Origin: Marinifilum caeruleilacunae
Lineage (GTDB): Bacteria > Bacteroidota > Bacteroidia > Bacteroidales > Marinifilaceae
DNA length: 64,000 bases
NCBI RefSeq assembly: GCF_013141825.1
Contig: NZ_RZNH01000013.1
Location: 1-64,000, forward strand
Reading direction: 5' to 3'
Of the stretch, positions 40,656 to 49,668 are shown one piece after another (within the stretch, counting starts at the first letter, position 1; each line of letters opens with the position of its first letter). The position numbers and the translations under genes were made by a program. The notes below the pieces were generated by a model. It ran no database searches. It was not told the DNA's origin and saw only the letters and a program-made list of their open reading frames with translations.

Positions 40656-43600
40656 CTATTGCTTAATAATTTTAAAGCTTACGATTTCGCCTTGGTTTAA
40701 AAAGTGAATAAAGTACAGACCGGCCGAGTACGAACTTAAGTCAATTGTGGTTATAGGGTGTAAGTTTTGCTGAATTAATAATTGACCACTTGCATTGAAT
40801 AATTTCAATTGAATATTGGTCCTGTAATCGAAGTTTTGACTCAAATCTATTACTACTTTTCCTTTTGTAGGATTAGGGTATATACTGATGTTTTCTTTGA
40901 TTAAATCTTCGATACCTACCAATATCACTTCAACATTTTCCGAACGTGCCGACTTACAGCCATACTGGTTCCAAACCTCAACCGAATAATTTCCACTTTG
41001 CTCAGGTGTAAATTCCTGGGAAGTATAGCCACTTAAAATATCATCGTTTAAGTACCATTGATATTCTTCTTCGTAAGTCGATGCAAGAATGCCATCCTCA
41101 TAACTTACCACTGGTTGCTGTGGCAGGTCATAAAAAGTAACGGTAACTGCATCACTAGCTTCACATCCATTGTTATCTACTACCCTTAACTGATACTCAC
41201 CCGTAGCAGTTACCGTTATCTGGCTCGACCCTTCTGTGTTGTTCCAGAAATATTTATTGTGGTTGTCTTCAACTGATAAAATTACTTCTTCGCCATTACA
41301 GGCTGTCTGATCTTCGCCCAAATCAACTATTGGAGCTGCAAAGAAGGAAAGATTTGCAAGATCTGTAGCTTCACATCCATTGGCATCTATCACACGAAGT
41401 GTATAATCGCCTTCGGCATCTGCAATTAGCTCATTGCTTCCTTCCACATCGTTCCAGAAATACTGTACAAATTCATCGGTCACACTAAATGTGTGTTCAT
41501 TGCCCTGGCAGATCTGAATATCGGCACCCAAATCGACAGTTGGAGCTGTAAAGAATGAGAGATTCACTACATCGGTGGCTTCACATCCATTGGCATCTAC
41601 TACGCGAAGGGTATAATCGCCTTCGGTATCTGCAATTAGCTCATTGCTTCCTTCTACATCGTTCCAGAAATACTGTGCAAAATCATCGGTCACACTAAAT
41701 GTGTGTTCATTGCCTTGGCAGATCTGAATATCGGCACCCAAATCAACAGTTGGAGCAGTAAAGAATGAAAGATTCACTACATCGGTGGCCTCACATCCAT
41801 TGGCATCTACTACGCGAAGGGTATAATCGCCTTCGGCATCTGCAATCAGCTCATTGCTTCCTTCCACATCGTTCCAGAAGTACTGTGCGAATTCATCGGC
41901 TACACTAAATGTGTGTTCATTGCCTTGGCAGATCTGAATATCAACACCCAAATCGACTGTTGGAGCAGTAAAGAATGAAAGATTTACTACATCGGTGGCT
42001 TCACATCCATTGACATCTACTACACGAAGGGTGTAATCTCCGGCAATGCCGCTTGTAAATTCATTTGTACCGCTTGCATCGTTCCAAAAGTATTGCTCGT
42101 AATTGTCAGCAACACTAAAGGTATGCTCACTGCCTTCGCAAATCTGAATATCGGCACCTAAATCGAGGCTTGGAATTGCATGTATGCTGATAAAATCTGT
42201 CATTGTTGAAACATCCGATAAGGAATATGTTTCGTTAGTAGTGGTTAACGAAACGGTATAGGAACCGGGTGTATCATATGTGTGATTTGGATTTTCTTCT
42301 GTACTTGTATGGCCATCGCCGAAGTCCCAAAGGTAGCTTTCACCATCGCTCGAATTGTTGGTGAATTGTACACTCATCGGTCCACAATTCTCAGTTTTGT
42401 CTGCTGTAAATTCAGCCTTTACCACAGCAATTCTGTTAATGGTTTGACTTAACGGAACAGTCCATTTGCCCTGGTCATCCATAAACTGGTAAGTAATGCT
42501 TTGGTCAGCCCCTGGAGGGATGGATAAAACATCAACCTGCTCGTTAAGAGAGAATTTTTCTGCGTCAGGATCGATGTTTACGATTTTTGCATTGGCGATA
42601 TCGTCGTTGAACCAATACCTGTATTGATTCAGTTTGGCGGCAATCTGTTTCGGACGCTTTACAAATTGCTTACTCACCACTATAGACCAAATATGGCTTT
42701 CGTCCATTACGCGGGTATGAATTGTGTGTAGTCCATCCGATAAATCAGATAGATCAATCAGTTCATTCATGTCCAATCGATCGCTCGATGCGATATTGAT
42801 ACTTACAGCATTTTCAAGATCATTATCGAACCAGTACTGAACTTTTGTAAGCTGATGAGCCTGGGTATTTTCTTCCCGCTTAACGAATTGTTCTGATACT
42901 ACTGAACTCCACATATTCGATTCAGCCTTAATTCGATAGCTTAAAAGGTGAACTCCATCGCTTAAACCGCTTACATCGATCAATTCTGAATGATTCAATT
43001 GATCTGTAGCAGCAAAGCTATTGGTTACTGCATTGTCAATATCATTGTCGAACCAATATTGTATTGTATTCAGCTGTTGAGCACTTGCAATGGCTTCGCG
43101 TTTAATAAACTGTTTTGAAACTACCGAGCTCCAGCTATTCGATTCAGCTTTAATTCTATAGCTCAAAAGGTGAACTCCATCACTCAAATCTGCTAAATCA
43201 ATTAGTTCGGAATGATTTAGTTGATTGCTTGCAGCAAAGGTATTGGTCACTGCATTTTCAATGTCATTGTCGATCCAATACTGGATGGTATTCAATTGCT
43301 GAGCACTTGTACTTGCTTCACGTATAATAAACTGTTTGGAAACTACCGAAGACCAATTCTTGCTTTCATCCTGTATTCTATAGCTAATTAGATGCAATCC
43401 ATTGCTTAGCGCAGATAAATCGATAAGTTCGCTATGATCCAATTGATCTGTAGGCGCAAAATTGCTTGTAACAGCATTGGCAATATCATTATCAAACCAA
43501 TATTCTATTTTAGAGAGTTGATGAGATGATGTATTCGCCGTCCTTTTTACAAATTGCTTTTCAACTACACTGCTCCAGGCATTATTTTCATCTTTGAATC

Positions 43601-43808
43601 GAATGGCTATGCTATGCAAACCATCGTTCAGCGCATTGATGTCCAATAACTCGCTGATATTTACCTGGCTTGTTGCAGAAGACAATACCACAAGTTGACG
43701 ATTGGCAATGTCTTCATCCATCCAATATTCATATTCGCTAATCTGATTCTGGGCCATCAGTGGCAGAGTGACGAGCCACAGAATGCAGAGATATAGTATT
43801 TTTCTCAT
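40656..43808 (-). CDS. Large secreted repeat protein with PKD domain and type IX sorting domain
   Basis: A 1050-residue exported protein. After the signal peptide (MRKILYLCILWLVTLPLMAQ; start 43808 rather than 43841) come six units of about 72 residues marked by YWFDNDIENAVTN, ELIDLSDLSDGLH and SVVSKQFVKR (about 20-450). A PKD domain follows (about 460-545, FTNNSSDGESYLWDFGDGHTS), then five 70-residue units (LGADIQICQGNEHTFSV ... NGCEATD, each with two Cys, about 550-895), and a final Ig-like segment. The last 75 residues are a type A type IX sorting domain (ISIYPNPTKGKVVIDLS ... GLYFIHF). It is likely a surface adhesin or matrix protein. Confidence 0.88.
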   Translation of the reverse strand: MRKILYLCILWLVTLPLMAQNQISEYEYWMDEDIANRQLVVLSSATSQVNISELLDINALNDGLHSIAIRFKDENNAWSSVVEKQFVKRTANTSSHQLSKIEYWFDNDIANAVTSNFAPTDQLDHSELIDLSALSNGLHLISYRIQDESKNWSSVVSKQFIIREASTSAQQLNTIQYWIDNDIENAVTNTFAASNQLNHSELIDLADLSDGVHLLSYRIKAESNSWSSVVSKQFIKREAIASAQQLNTIQYWFDNDIDNAVTNSFAATDQLNHSELIDVSGLSDGVHLLSYRIKAESNMWSSVVSEQFVKREENTQAHQLTKVQYWFDNDLENAVSINIASSDRLDMNELIDLSDLSDGLHTIHTRVMDESHIWSIVVSKQFVKRPKQIAAKLNQYRYWFNDDIANAKIVNIDPDAEKFSLNEQVDVLSIPPGADQSITYQFMDDQGKWTVPLSQTINRIAVVKAEFTADKTENCGPMSVQFTNNSSDGESYLWDFGDGHTSTEENPNHTYDTPGSYTVSLTTTNETYSLSDVSTMTDFISIHAIPSLDLGADIQICEGSEHTFSVADNYEQYFWNDASGTNEFTSGIAGDYTLRVVDVNGCEATDVVNLSFFTAPTVDLGVDIQICQGNEHTFSVADEFAQYFWNDVEGSNELIADAEGDYTLRVVDANGCEATDVVNLSFFTAPTVDLGADIQICQGNEHTFSVTDDFAQYFWNDVEGSNELIADTEGDYTLRVVDANGCEATDVVNLSFFTAPTVDLGADIQICQGNEHTFSVTDEFVQYFWNDVEGSNELIADAEGDYTLRVIDANGCEATDLANLSFFAAPIVDLGEDQTACNGEEVILSVEDNHNKYFWNNTEGSSQITVTATGEYQLRVVDNNGCEASDAVTVTFYDLPQQPVVSYEDGILASTYEEEYQWYLNDDILSGYTSQEFTPEQSGNYSVEVWNQYGCKSARSENVEVILVGIEDLIKENISIYPNPTKGKVVIDLSQNFDYRTNIQLKLFNASGQLLIQQNLHPITTIDLSSYSAGLYFIHFLNQGEIVSFKIIKQ
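41321..42165 (-). repeat. Tandem 210-bp repeats inside the PKD protein gene
   Basis: Landmark bases of the unit recur at 41321, 41531, 41741 and 41951, exactly 210 bases (70 codons) apart, with only a few substitutions between the middle units. Such homogeneity suggests ongoing unequal crossing-over, so copy number may vary between strains. Confidence 0.85.
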
Positions 43809-43892
43809 GCTAATTTCCTTTATTGTATACCATGTTCTCATATCTATTTATAAGGTATCTTTCGATGTTTCTATACATCGATAGTAAAGGAA

Positions 43893-44915
43893 TTAACGGT
43901 CTTGAGCCTGTACGCCAAGTTCTACGCTTAGCTTGCCATCGGCATCATTTTCGCTTGCAATGTTCACCTTAAAAAAGTGTGGGTTAGAAGGTACTGCAGA
44001 TGCTTTGTATGGAATTGATGATCCGTAAATACCAATATTTGTACCATCGGAAGCTGCACCAACACCTGGCGAACTTGCTTTCAGATGATAATCGTTCGCA
44101 AAATGAAATTTGTACTCCTGATCGGTTTCAAGATGCTCAAAAATGCTTGTGATGTCCTGATCGAAGATGTTATTCGTATCATCAACGTCCATATAAGTTG
44201 CATAATTTACTCGGAATAAATTGTTTGTGAAAGTACAAGTGTTAGGAATACTGGCGTATTGATCCAGAATCACATTAGAGTTAATATTCATGCCTTCACA
44301 ATTGTAGAAAATATGTCCTGCTGTTGAATTTCCAGAATTCTTAACCAGAAGTACACAAAATTGTACTGTTGAGCTATTTCTAAAATACCTGATGTTTCCC
44401 TGTACAATAGAATTTTCGATTAGAATATTGGTTGCGATACCAGTGGTAGATGAATTGACTCCACCAATAAGAACACATTCGGAGATCGTAAATCCGTCGA
44501 TAGTACCATCTAATGAAACCAGTCCTCCAATTCGTGATCTGATTAGTTTGACCTCATTAATTGTTTGACTACTTGTATTTACAGAGCTACTGATATAAAC
44601 TCCTTCTACCTTAGTTTGGTCGCAACCTGTTTTAAAATTGATTGAACCATTAATTTTAGTCATACCCGAAGCCGCTGTGGAATCCTGGTAATGTCCTGTT
44701 CCAATAATGGTAAGTTTTTTATCAATGGTAAGACTTTCATTATAGGTAAAACCAGGAATGTAGATGGTATCGTTGGCAACCGCTGCTGTAATTGCATCGG
44801 AAATAGTAGTGTGCAGACTTGGAGTTCCTGCATGTTGGAGTAATACTTTTTGCTGAGCTTGTGAAGCAAAGGTAAATGCTACTAAAATAAGGGTTAAGAG
44901 TAGAGTTTTTTTCAT
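43893..44915 (-). CDS. Secreted parallel beta-helix-like protein
   Basis: A 340-residue protein with a clear signal peptide (MKKTLLLTLILVAFTFASQAQ). It opens with TISDAITAAVANDTIYIPGFTYNESLTIDKKLTIIGTG, the usual start of right-handed beta-helix (pectate-lyase-like) folds, followed by short repeating strands such as NEVKLIRSRIGG, ISECVLIGG and ILIENSIVQGN. No catalytic residues can be assigned, and I see no type IX sorting domain at the C-terminus. It is 84 bases upstream of the large PKD protein on the same strand and probably co-transcribed, so both may belong to one surface structure or extracellular system. Confidence 0.8.
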   Translation of the reverse strand: MKKTLLLTLILVAFTFASQAQQKVLLQHAGTPSLHTTISDAITAAVANDTIYIPGFTYNESLTIDKKLTIIGTGHYQDSTAASGMTKINGSINFKTGCDQTKVEGVYISSSVNTSSQTINEVKLIRSRIGGLVSLDGTIDGFTISECVLIGGVNSSTTGIATNILIENSIVQGNIRYFRNSSTVQFCVLLVKNSGNSTAGHIFYNCEGMNINSNVILDQYASIPNTCTFTNNLFRVNYATYMDVDDTNNIFDQDITSIFEHLETDQEYKFHFANDYHLKASSPGVGAASDGTNIGIYGSSIPYKASAVPSNPHFFKVNIASENDADGKLSVELGVQAQDR

Positions 44916-45022
44916 GTTTATGCTTTTATTGGATTTTACAATTTGTATCTAAAATAGAATGATAGCAGCAGAGGGAATAATGAAAAATAACAAGTGGGAG
45001 AATTCGATAATAACTGGGAAAA

Positions 45023-45211
45023 AATAATTAATAATGAGTAATGAATAATGTGTAATGAGGAGGTTTATTGAAGTTTTCGAAACTTTATAAATTAAAGCTT
45101 GTGGATTTTGGTTTTTTAGCATGCTTAAAACAAGAAGTTGAGCTTCAGATCGGATTCGATATATCACAAATTCAACATTTGATTATTATTCATTACTCAT
45201 TATTAATTATT
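45023..45211. repeat. 189-bp element bounded by 27-bp perfect inverted repeats
   Basis: The arms 45023-45049 and 45185-45211 are perfect complements (27 of 27), built from repeated ATTA/AATG units, around a 135-base centre without a gene. It sits in the 412-base gap between the divergent beta-helix and sensor-kinase genes, so it could influence both promoters. Confidence 0.85.
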
Positions 45212-45327
45212 CATTGAGTAATACCACTTGTTACGCTATTTGCTCACTTGTTATCTCGTAAATCAGATTTCGGGATAGATTTCTTATCTTGAGCTTGAAA
45301 TTCCCAAACCCATCTGTTCACACTTAA

Positions 45328-48240
45328 ATGAGACACTTTTGCTTTGTATTGATATTAACCTGTATAAACCTCGTGGTAATGGGGCAGCAGCGCCCGTATA
45401 TCAATTACACAACACACGATGGCTTACCACAAATACAGGTAATGGCAGTGCATCAGGACAAGACGGGTTACATTTGGGCTGGAACCAAATCGGGACTGGT
45501 TAAATTCAATGGTGAGAGGTTTGAACATTTCCTTCCTAAAAAAAGAATCTACAATATCTATAGCGATAACTACAGTCGGGTGTATGTGCAAACCTACAAC
45601 GAGCTGTATCGATACGACGGTCAGCAGATAAAACTCATGGCAAAGTTCAGGTATCAATCGGCCATTCGACTGGCAAATGATCTTGAATATTGGGTGCTAT
45701 CGCCAGATGCTTTGGTGCATTACAAAGATACAATCGCATTACATACATATCAGTACAAGAAAGACCTGCCTGGTATAATGAATTCCATTGCCTGGAACAA
45801 AAAGGATGGAAAGTTATACCTGGGTGTCAAGAATCAGAAAAAGATCTTGAGTATCGATAATGGTAAAGTAGAAACGGTAAACTACCAAACAAAAGCCGAT
45901 GAAATTGCTGTAAACTCTTTGGGTGATCAATTGGTATTTATTGAGCACTATGGCAGTAATTTGAAATGGATCAATCCACAAACGAAAGAAGAGTATTTTA
46001 CCATTTACAAATCGAATAATGTGGTAGATAGTATCTCAGTAAAATCTTTACCGGTAAAAAAGCATATCCATTTTAACGATTACTCTTACTACCTTATCGA
46101 TAGCCTAACAAATACAGGCAAAAAGGTGAAACTCGATTTTATTAAAGCACCTTATCCGGTGATTTTTGATGAGGATGATAACATATGGTCAGGATCGGAT
46201 AACGGATTGTACCAGGTGTTTAACGGTCCGGTAAAAAACTATCCACGCAGCTTTATGAATGATGTTTGGACACTCATTAAAGGTCGCAACAAGGAAATAT
46301 ACGGTGCTGTTTATAAAGAAGCCCTTTACAAATACGACCTGGAAAACGAGCAAAAAACAGAGATTATTGCCCCGGGCCAGTTTGGCAGGAAAGAGACAGA
46401 TTATTACTATGGTTCATCTATGGATGCGAAAGGTAATCTCTATTTTCCTACCCATTACGGATTGGTAAAGTATGATTACAGGAAGGCCAAAAAATTTGAT
46501 ACCGGCATTTCCTTAATCAGTAAATACGATAGCATTTCGAACCAGGTTGTTTTTGGGCAAATGCATGGTTTTGGCTTTATCGACGAGAACGAGAAGATAA
46601 GCTACGTGCAGGATAGTACCAAACAATTTGTGACTTCTCATCCAGCAGCACTTGAGTTCGATGCTGAAGGAAATATCTGGATTGGAACCAAAGCCAGCCT
46701 GTGCAAATGGGACCGTAAAAAGAAGGCATTTAGCCAGGCCATATCATGTCCGTCGAGAGCGGCTACTGTAATTCAACGCGACTTTCGAAATAACATTTGG
46801 TTGGGCGGAAAAGATGGCCTTTGGTTGTTCGATGAGCAAAGCCGCGATTGCAAAAGGGTTGATAAAGGCATTATTAATTCGAATATTACTGGCATTATTA
46901 TTCCCAATCAGCACTATTTAATTGTTGGCACCTCCCTGGAGATTTACGTGATGGATCTGAAAGCTTATTATGAGACAGGTGAAATTAGAATGCGTCTCTT
47001 CAATTTCCGAAATGGCTTTTTATCGGAAGAAGTGTGTCAAAATGGTTTCATGCTGGATGGAAACCGATTATTTATTCCTTCTACAACAAGTACATCGGTA
47101 CTCGATTTAGAGAAAATTGATTTCAATCCTGAATTTTACAATGTCAGAATTACCAGTTTAAACGATCTTGGAATTCAGTATGTTGATTCGGTGAATCGAT
47201 CGGAGATCATCCTGGAAAAAGGAAAGAACGAATTGGATTTTGGCTTCGAAACAGTAGGTTTTGGATTGCCAACAAAACCTGTGTTTCGTTACAAACTAAG
47301 TGGTGTAGATAAGGATTGGAGCGAATGGACTACCAAAACCTATGCAAACTACAGGAATTTATCATCGGGAGAATATCGTTTCCAGGTTATGGCCCGTGCA
47401 GGTGGAAATCCGAATATTATCAGTTATAAAGAAGACTCAATAAAAGTTAAGGTTTCTAACCCTTTCTACAAAGAGCCGCGTTTTTATCAGCATAGCTTTT
47501 TCGGTTTTGTGTTTTTGGTACTGATTTTAGGCTTTTTTGTGCACTCACGTTTCCATATCAAACTGAAGATGATCGATCGTGAACGAAAAATCAAGCTGCT
47601 CGAAATTGCTACACTGCAGGCACAGTTAAATCCACACTTTATCTTCAATATTCTTTCCTCGGTACAGAACTTAATTAGTTTGCACAAGCAGGAAAAAGCC
47701 AATGAATATCTCATTAAGTTTTCACGTTTGATCCGTTCCTATATGGAAGCTTCTATCAAATCTTCGAAAGTGCTTTTGGGAACTTCTGTAAGTAGCGAGA
47801 TTAGTGTAAAAGAAGAGATCGATCTGCTCAAAATGTATATCGAACTGGAACAAGTAAAACATGGGAATGAGAAGTTCGATTTTTCCATCGAAATTAGTTC
47901 TGATTCCATTCTGAACCGAAGCATTCCTCCAATGATTCTGCAACCTTTGGTCGAAAATGCAATTAAACATGGTTTGGAACCCAAAGAGGAAAAAGGTTTC
48001 CTTAGCATTCAATTTTCGGAGCATGAAGATTCGGTTGAATGTATCATTCTGGATGATGGTATAGGCCGTGAGCGATCGAACGAACTAAAAAGAGACTCCA
48101 TAAAACTCTATCAATCGAGAGGATTGGAAATGATCAACAAAAAGATAGAGATATTAAATGACCTGGATTACCAGATTAGTATAGATTACCGTGATTCGGC
48201 AGAGGGGACAGAGGTAAGAGTAAAATTTACAAACGAATAG
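45328..48240 (+). CDS. Sensor histidine kinase with periplasmic propeller and Y_Y_Y domain (LytS-type kinase)
   Basis: A 970-residue membrane sensor. Residues 1-19 are a signal peptide. About 20-620 form two-component-regulator propeller repeats (GYIWAGTKSGLVKFNGERF, GNIWIGTKASLCKWDRK, NNIWLGGKDGLWLFDE), and about 630-700 the Y_Y_Y domain (FRYKLSGVDKDWSEWTTKTYANYRNLSSGEYRF, split here as FRYKLSGVDKDWSEW and YRNLSSGEY). One membrane helix follows near 715-735, then a His_kinase/HATPase module with the phosphorylated His in QLNPHFIFNIL and the N-box PLVENAIKHGL. Unlike hybrid systems, the regulator is a separate LytTR protein four bases downstream. TATCTTGA at 45285-45292 is a one-mismatch -7 element. 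Confidence 0.93.
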   Translation: MRHFCFVLILTCINLVVMGQQRPYINYTTHDGLPQIQVMAVHQDKTGYIWAGTKSGLVKFNGERFEHFLPKKRIYNIYSDNYSRVYVQTYNELYRYDGQQIKLMAKFRYQSAIRLANDLEYWVLSPDALVHYKDTIALHTYQYKKDLPGIMNSIAWNKKDGKLYLGVKNQKKILSIDNGKVETVNYQTKADEIAVNSLGDQLVFIEHYGSNLKWINPQTKEEYFTIYKSNNVVDSISVKSLPVKKHIHFNDYSYYLIDSLTNTGKKVKLDFIKAPYPVIFDEDDNIWSGSDNGLYQVFNGPVKNYPRSFMNDVWTLIKGRNKEIYGAVYKEALYKYDLENEQKTEIIAPGQFGRKETDYYYGSSMDAKGNLYFPTHYGLVKYDYRKAKKFDTGISLISKYDSISNQVVFGQMHGFGFIDENEKISYVQDSTKQFVTSHPAALEFDAEGNIWIGTKASLCKWDRKKKAFSQAISCPSRAATVIQRDFRNNIWLGGKDGLWLFDEQSRDCKRVDKGIINSNITGIIIPNQHYLIVGTSLEIYVMDLKAYYETGEIRMRLFNFRNGFLSEEVCQNGFMLDGNRLFIPSTTSTSVLDLEKIDFNPEFYNVRITSLNDLGIQYVDSVNRSEIILEKGKNELDFGFETVGFGLPTKPVFRYKLSGVDKDWSEWTTKTYANYRNLSSGEYRFQVMARAGGNPNIISYKEDSIKVKVSNPFYKEPRFYQHSFFGFVFLVLILGFFVHSRFHIKLKMIDRERKIKLLEIATLQAQLNPHFIFNILSSVQNLISLHKQEKANEYLIKFSRLIRSYMEASIKSSKVLLGTSVSSEISVKEEIDLLKMYIELEQVKHGNEKFDFSIEISSDSILNRSIPPMILQPLVENAIKHGLEPKEEKGFLSIQFSEHEDSVECIILDDGIGRERSNELKRDSIKLYQSRGLEMINKKIEILNDLDYQISIDYRDSAEGTEVRVKFTNE

Positions 48241-48244
48241 GATT

Positions 48245-49084
48245 ATGCAAGAAGTATACAGCGCATTGGTAGTTGAGGATGTAAAAGATACATCAAACTA
48301 TATCCGACAGAGAATAGAAAAACTGTGTCCTGCCATTAAGGAGATTCAGCAGGCTTTTAGTATTGATGAGGCCTACGATAAAATCAGGAATGAGCATTTC
48401 GATATCATTTTTCTGGATATTCAATTGCCAAAAGGAACAGGTTTCGATCTCTTACGAAGATTATCGGATGAAGGAAAAATAGACTTTGAGATCATCTTTA
48501 TTACCGGCGAAAGTGCAAAGGAGTTTACCTTGCGAGCCATTAAATATTCTGCTCTCGATTTTTTGTACAAACCCTTAGATGATGCAGACCTGATTCATGC
48601 GGTGAATAAGGCAACCGATAAATTGAAAACCCAGTATTTCAACCGACAAATAAAATTGTTGCTCGATCGTGTTGGTGGCGATAATCTGGGTAAAACCAAT
48701 AAGATTGCCCTGCATCTGCACAATGGCATTGTTGAGTTTGTAAATGTCGACGAAATAAAATACCTCGAAGCCGATGGTGTGGTTGCCTATGTTTATTTGA
48801 GCAATGGCGACAGGCTTACCACAACTCGCAATTTGGGATATTACAAAGAGATGCTGATGATGGATTATAACTTTTACCCAATCAGCAATAGCTTGTTAAT
48901 TAACCAGGAATATATTTTAAGGTACAACCACAAGGAGTTGCAACTTACCTTAAACGATGGCACTGTTCTTTTTGCATCCAAACGATTTGGCAAAAGCTTT
49001 AAGGATACTTTTGCAAATCAGAATCAGAACAGGCCAAAGGTTTTTAAGAGTATTGCCCAGATTTGGCGACGAATTCTGGATTAG
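48245..49084 (+). CDS. LytTR-family response regulator
   Basis: Cytoplasmic DNA-binding partner of the sensor kinase, 279 residues. The receiver domain (1-125) has the acidic pair ED at 11-12, the phosphorylated Asp58 in FLDIQLPKG, Thr in FITGES and Lys in LYKPLDD. The LytTR domain (about 165-265) has IALHLHNGIVEFVNVDEIKYLEADGVVAYVY (as HNGIVEFVNVDEIKYLEADG), NLGYYKEML and FYPISNSLLINQEYI. LytTR regulators bind direct repeats about 21 bp apart (known), the geometry of the ATCGAC arrays before both susC genes; a link is only a hypothesis. Its stop overlaps that of the convergent gene by four bases. Confidence 0.93.
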   Translation: MQEVYSALVVEDVKDTSNYIRQRIEKLCPAIKEIQQAFSIDEAYDKIRNEHFDIIFLDIQLPKGTGFDLLRRLSDEGKIDFEIIFITGESAKEFTLRAIKYSALDFLYKPLDDADLIHAVNKATDKLKTQYFNRQIKLLLDRVGGDNLGKTNKIALHLHNGIVEFVNVDEIKYLEADGVVAYVYLSNGDRLTTTRNLGYYKEMLMMDYNFYPISNSLLINQEYILRYNHKELQLTLNDGTVLFASKRFGKSFKDTFANQNQNRPKVFKSIAQIWRRILD

Positions 49085-49668
49085 TTGGGCTTTTCCACAG
49101 CATCTTTAATGGATACGCCATCTATCATTACATCTTTTAGCGTGGCTAGGCCATTCTTAAGATTTACCAAAGCATAAGTTTGAGATAATGTATCAGATGT
49201 TGATTTACGATAAAGGTCTTCTGCCGCTTTGGCTTTCGATTCCTCCATGTAAAAACGATTAAAGGGGTACTGAAGTCGAATCTCAATTCTGCTGATGTTA
49301 TTATTCTCGTCGAAAGTGGTTTTCACACTTCGAATTGTAGCCTTACAATAATGCTTATGTTCTTCGGGAGCTGTTTTTGTGGCATAGCTAATTGTGGCAA
49401 AACCCTTTTCATTTTCATCAATGTGTACAAAAACTTCCTCTCCCTTGGTCCATTTTTCGTAAGGAGCTACGCCAATCGAGTTTTCTTTAAAGCGAAGCAC
49501 TACATATTTTCCCCGAAACGGATCGTTGGGATCAACAGGTGCAGTCTGAAATTTGAATTCTTTACCATTGGCAAGAACATCTTCCTGCTCGTAAATACTT
49601 TTTACAGGAACAGCCAATTGAATAACTGCAATAAGTATAAATGCTATGAATAGGAACTTTTTATGCAT
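49081..49668 (-). CDS. GDYXXLXY-domain protein
   Basis: A 195-residue exported or membrane-anchored protein (hydrophobic N-terminus MHKKFLFIAFILIAVIQLAV) of the GDYXXLXY family. The name motif appears as FRGKYVVLRF near residue 55, and the second signature PFNRFYMEESKAKAAEDLYR near 140. These proteins regularly follow a DUF2157 membrane protein, as here, where the two frames overlap by eight bases. Biochemical function is unknown; a membrane complex is the usual guess. Confidence 0.88.
   Translation of the reverse strand: MHKKFLFIAFILIAVIQLAVPVKSIYEQEDVLANGKEFKFQTAPVDPNDPFRGKYVVLRFKENSIGVAPYEKWTKGEEVFVHIDENEKGFATISYATKTAPEEHKHYCKATIRSVKTTFDENNNISRIEIRLQYPFNRFYMEESKAKAAEDLYRKSTSDTLSQTYALVNLKNGLATLKDVMIDGVSIKDAVEKPN

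Noticed and set aside
41321-42165. CRISPR array or satellite repeat
   Set aside because: The 210-base repeats have no spacers and stay in frame within one secreted protein.
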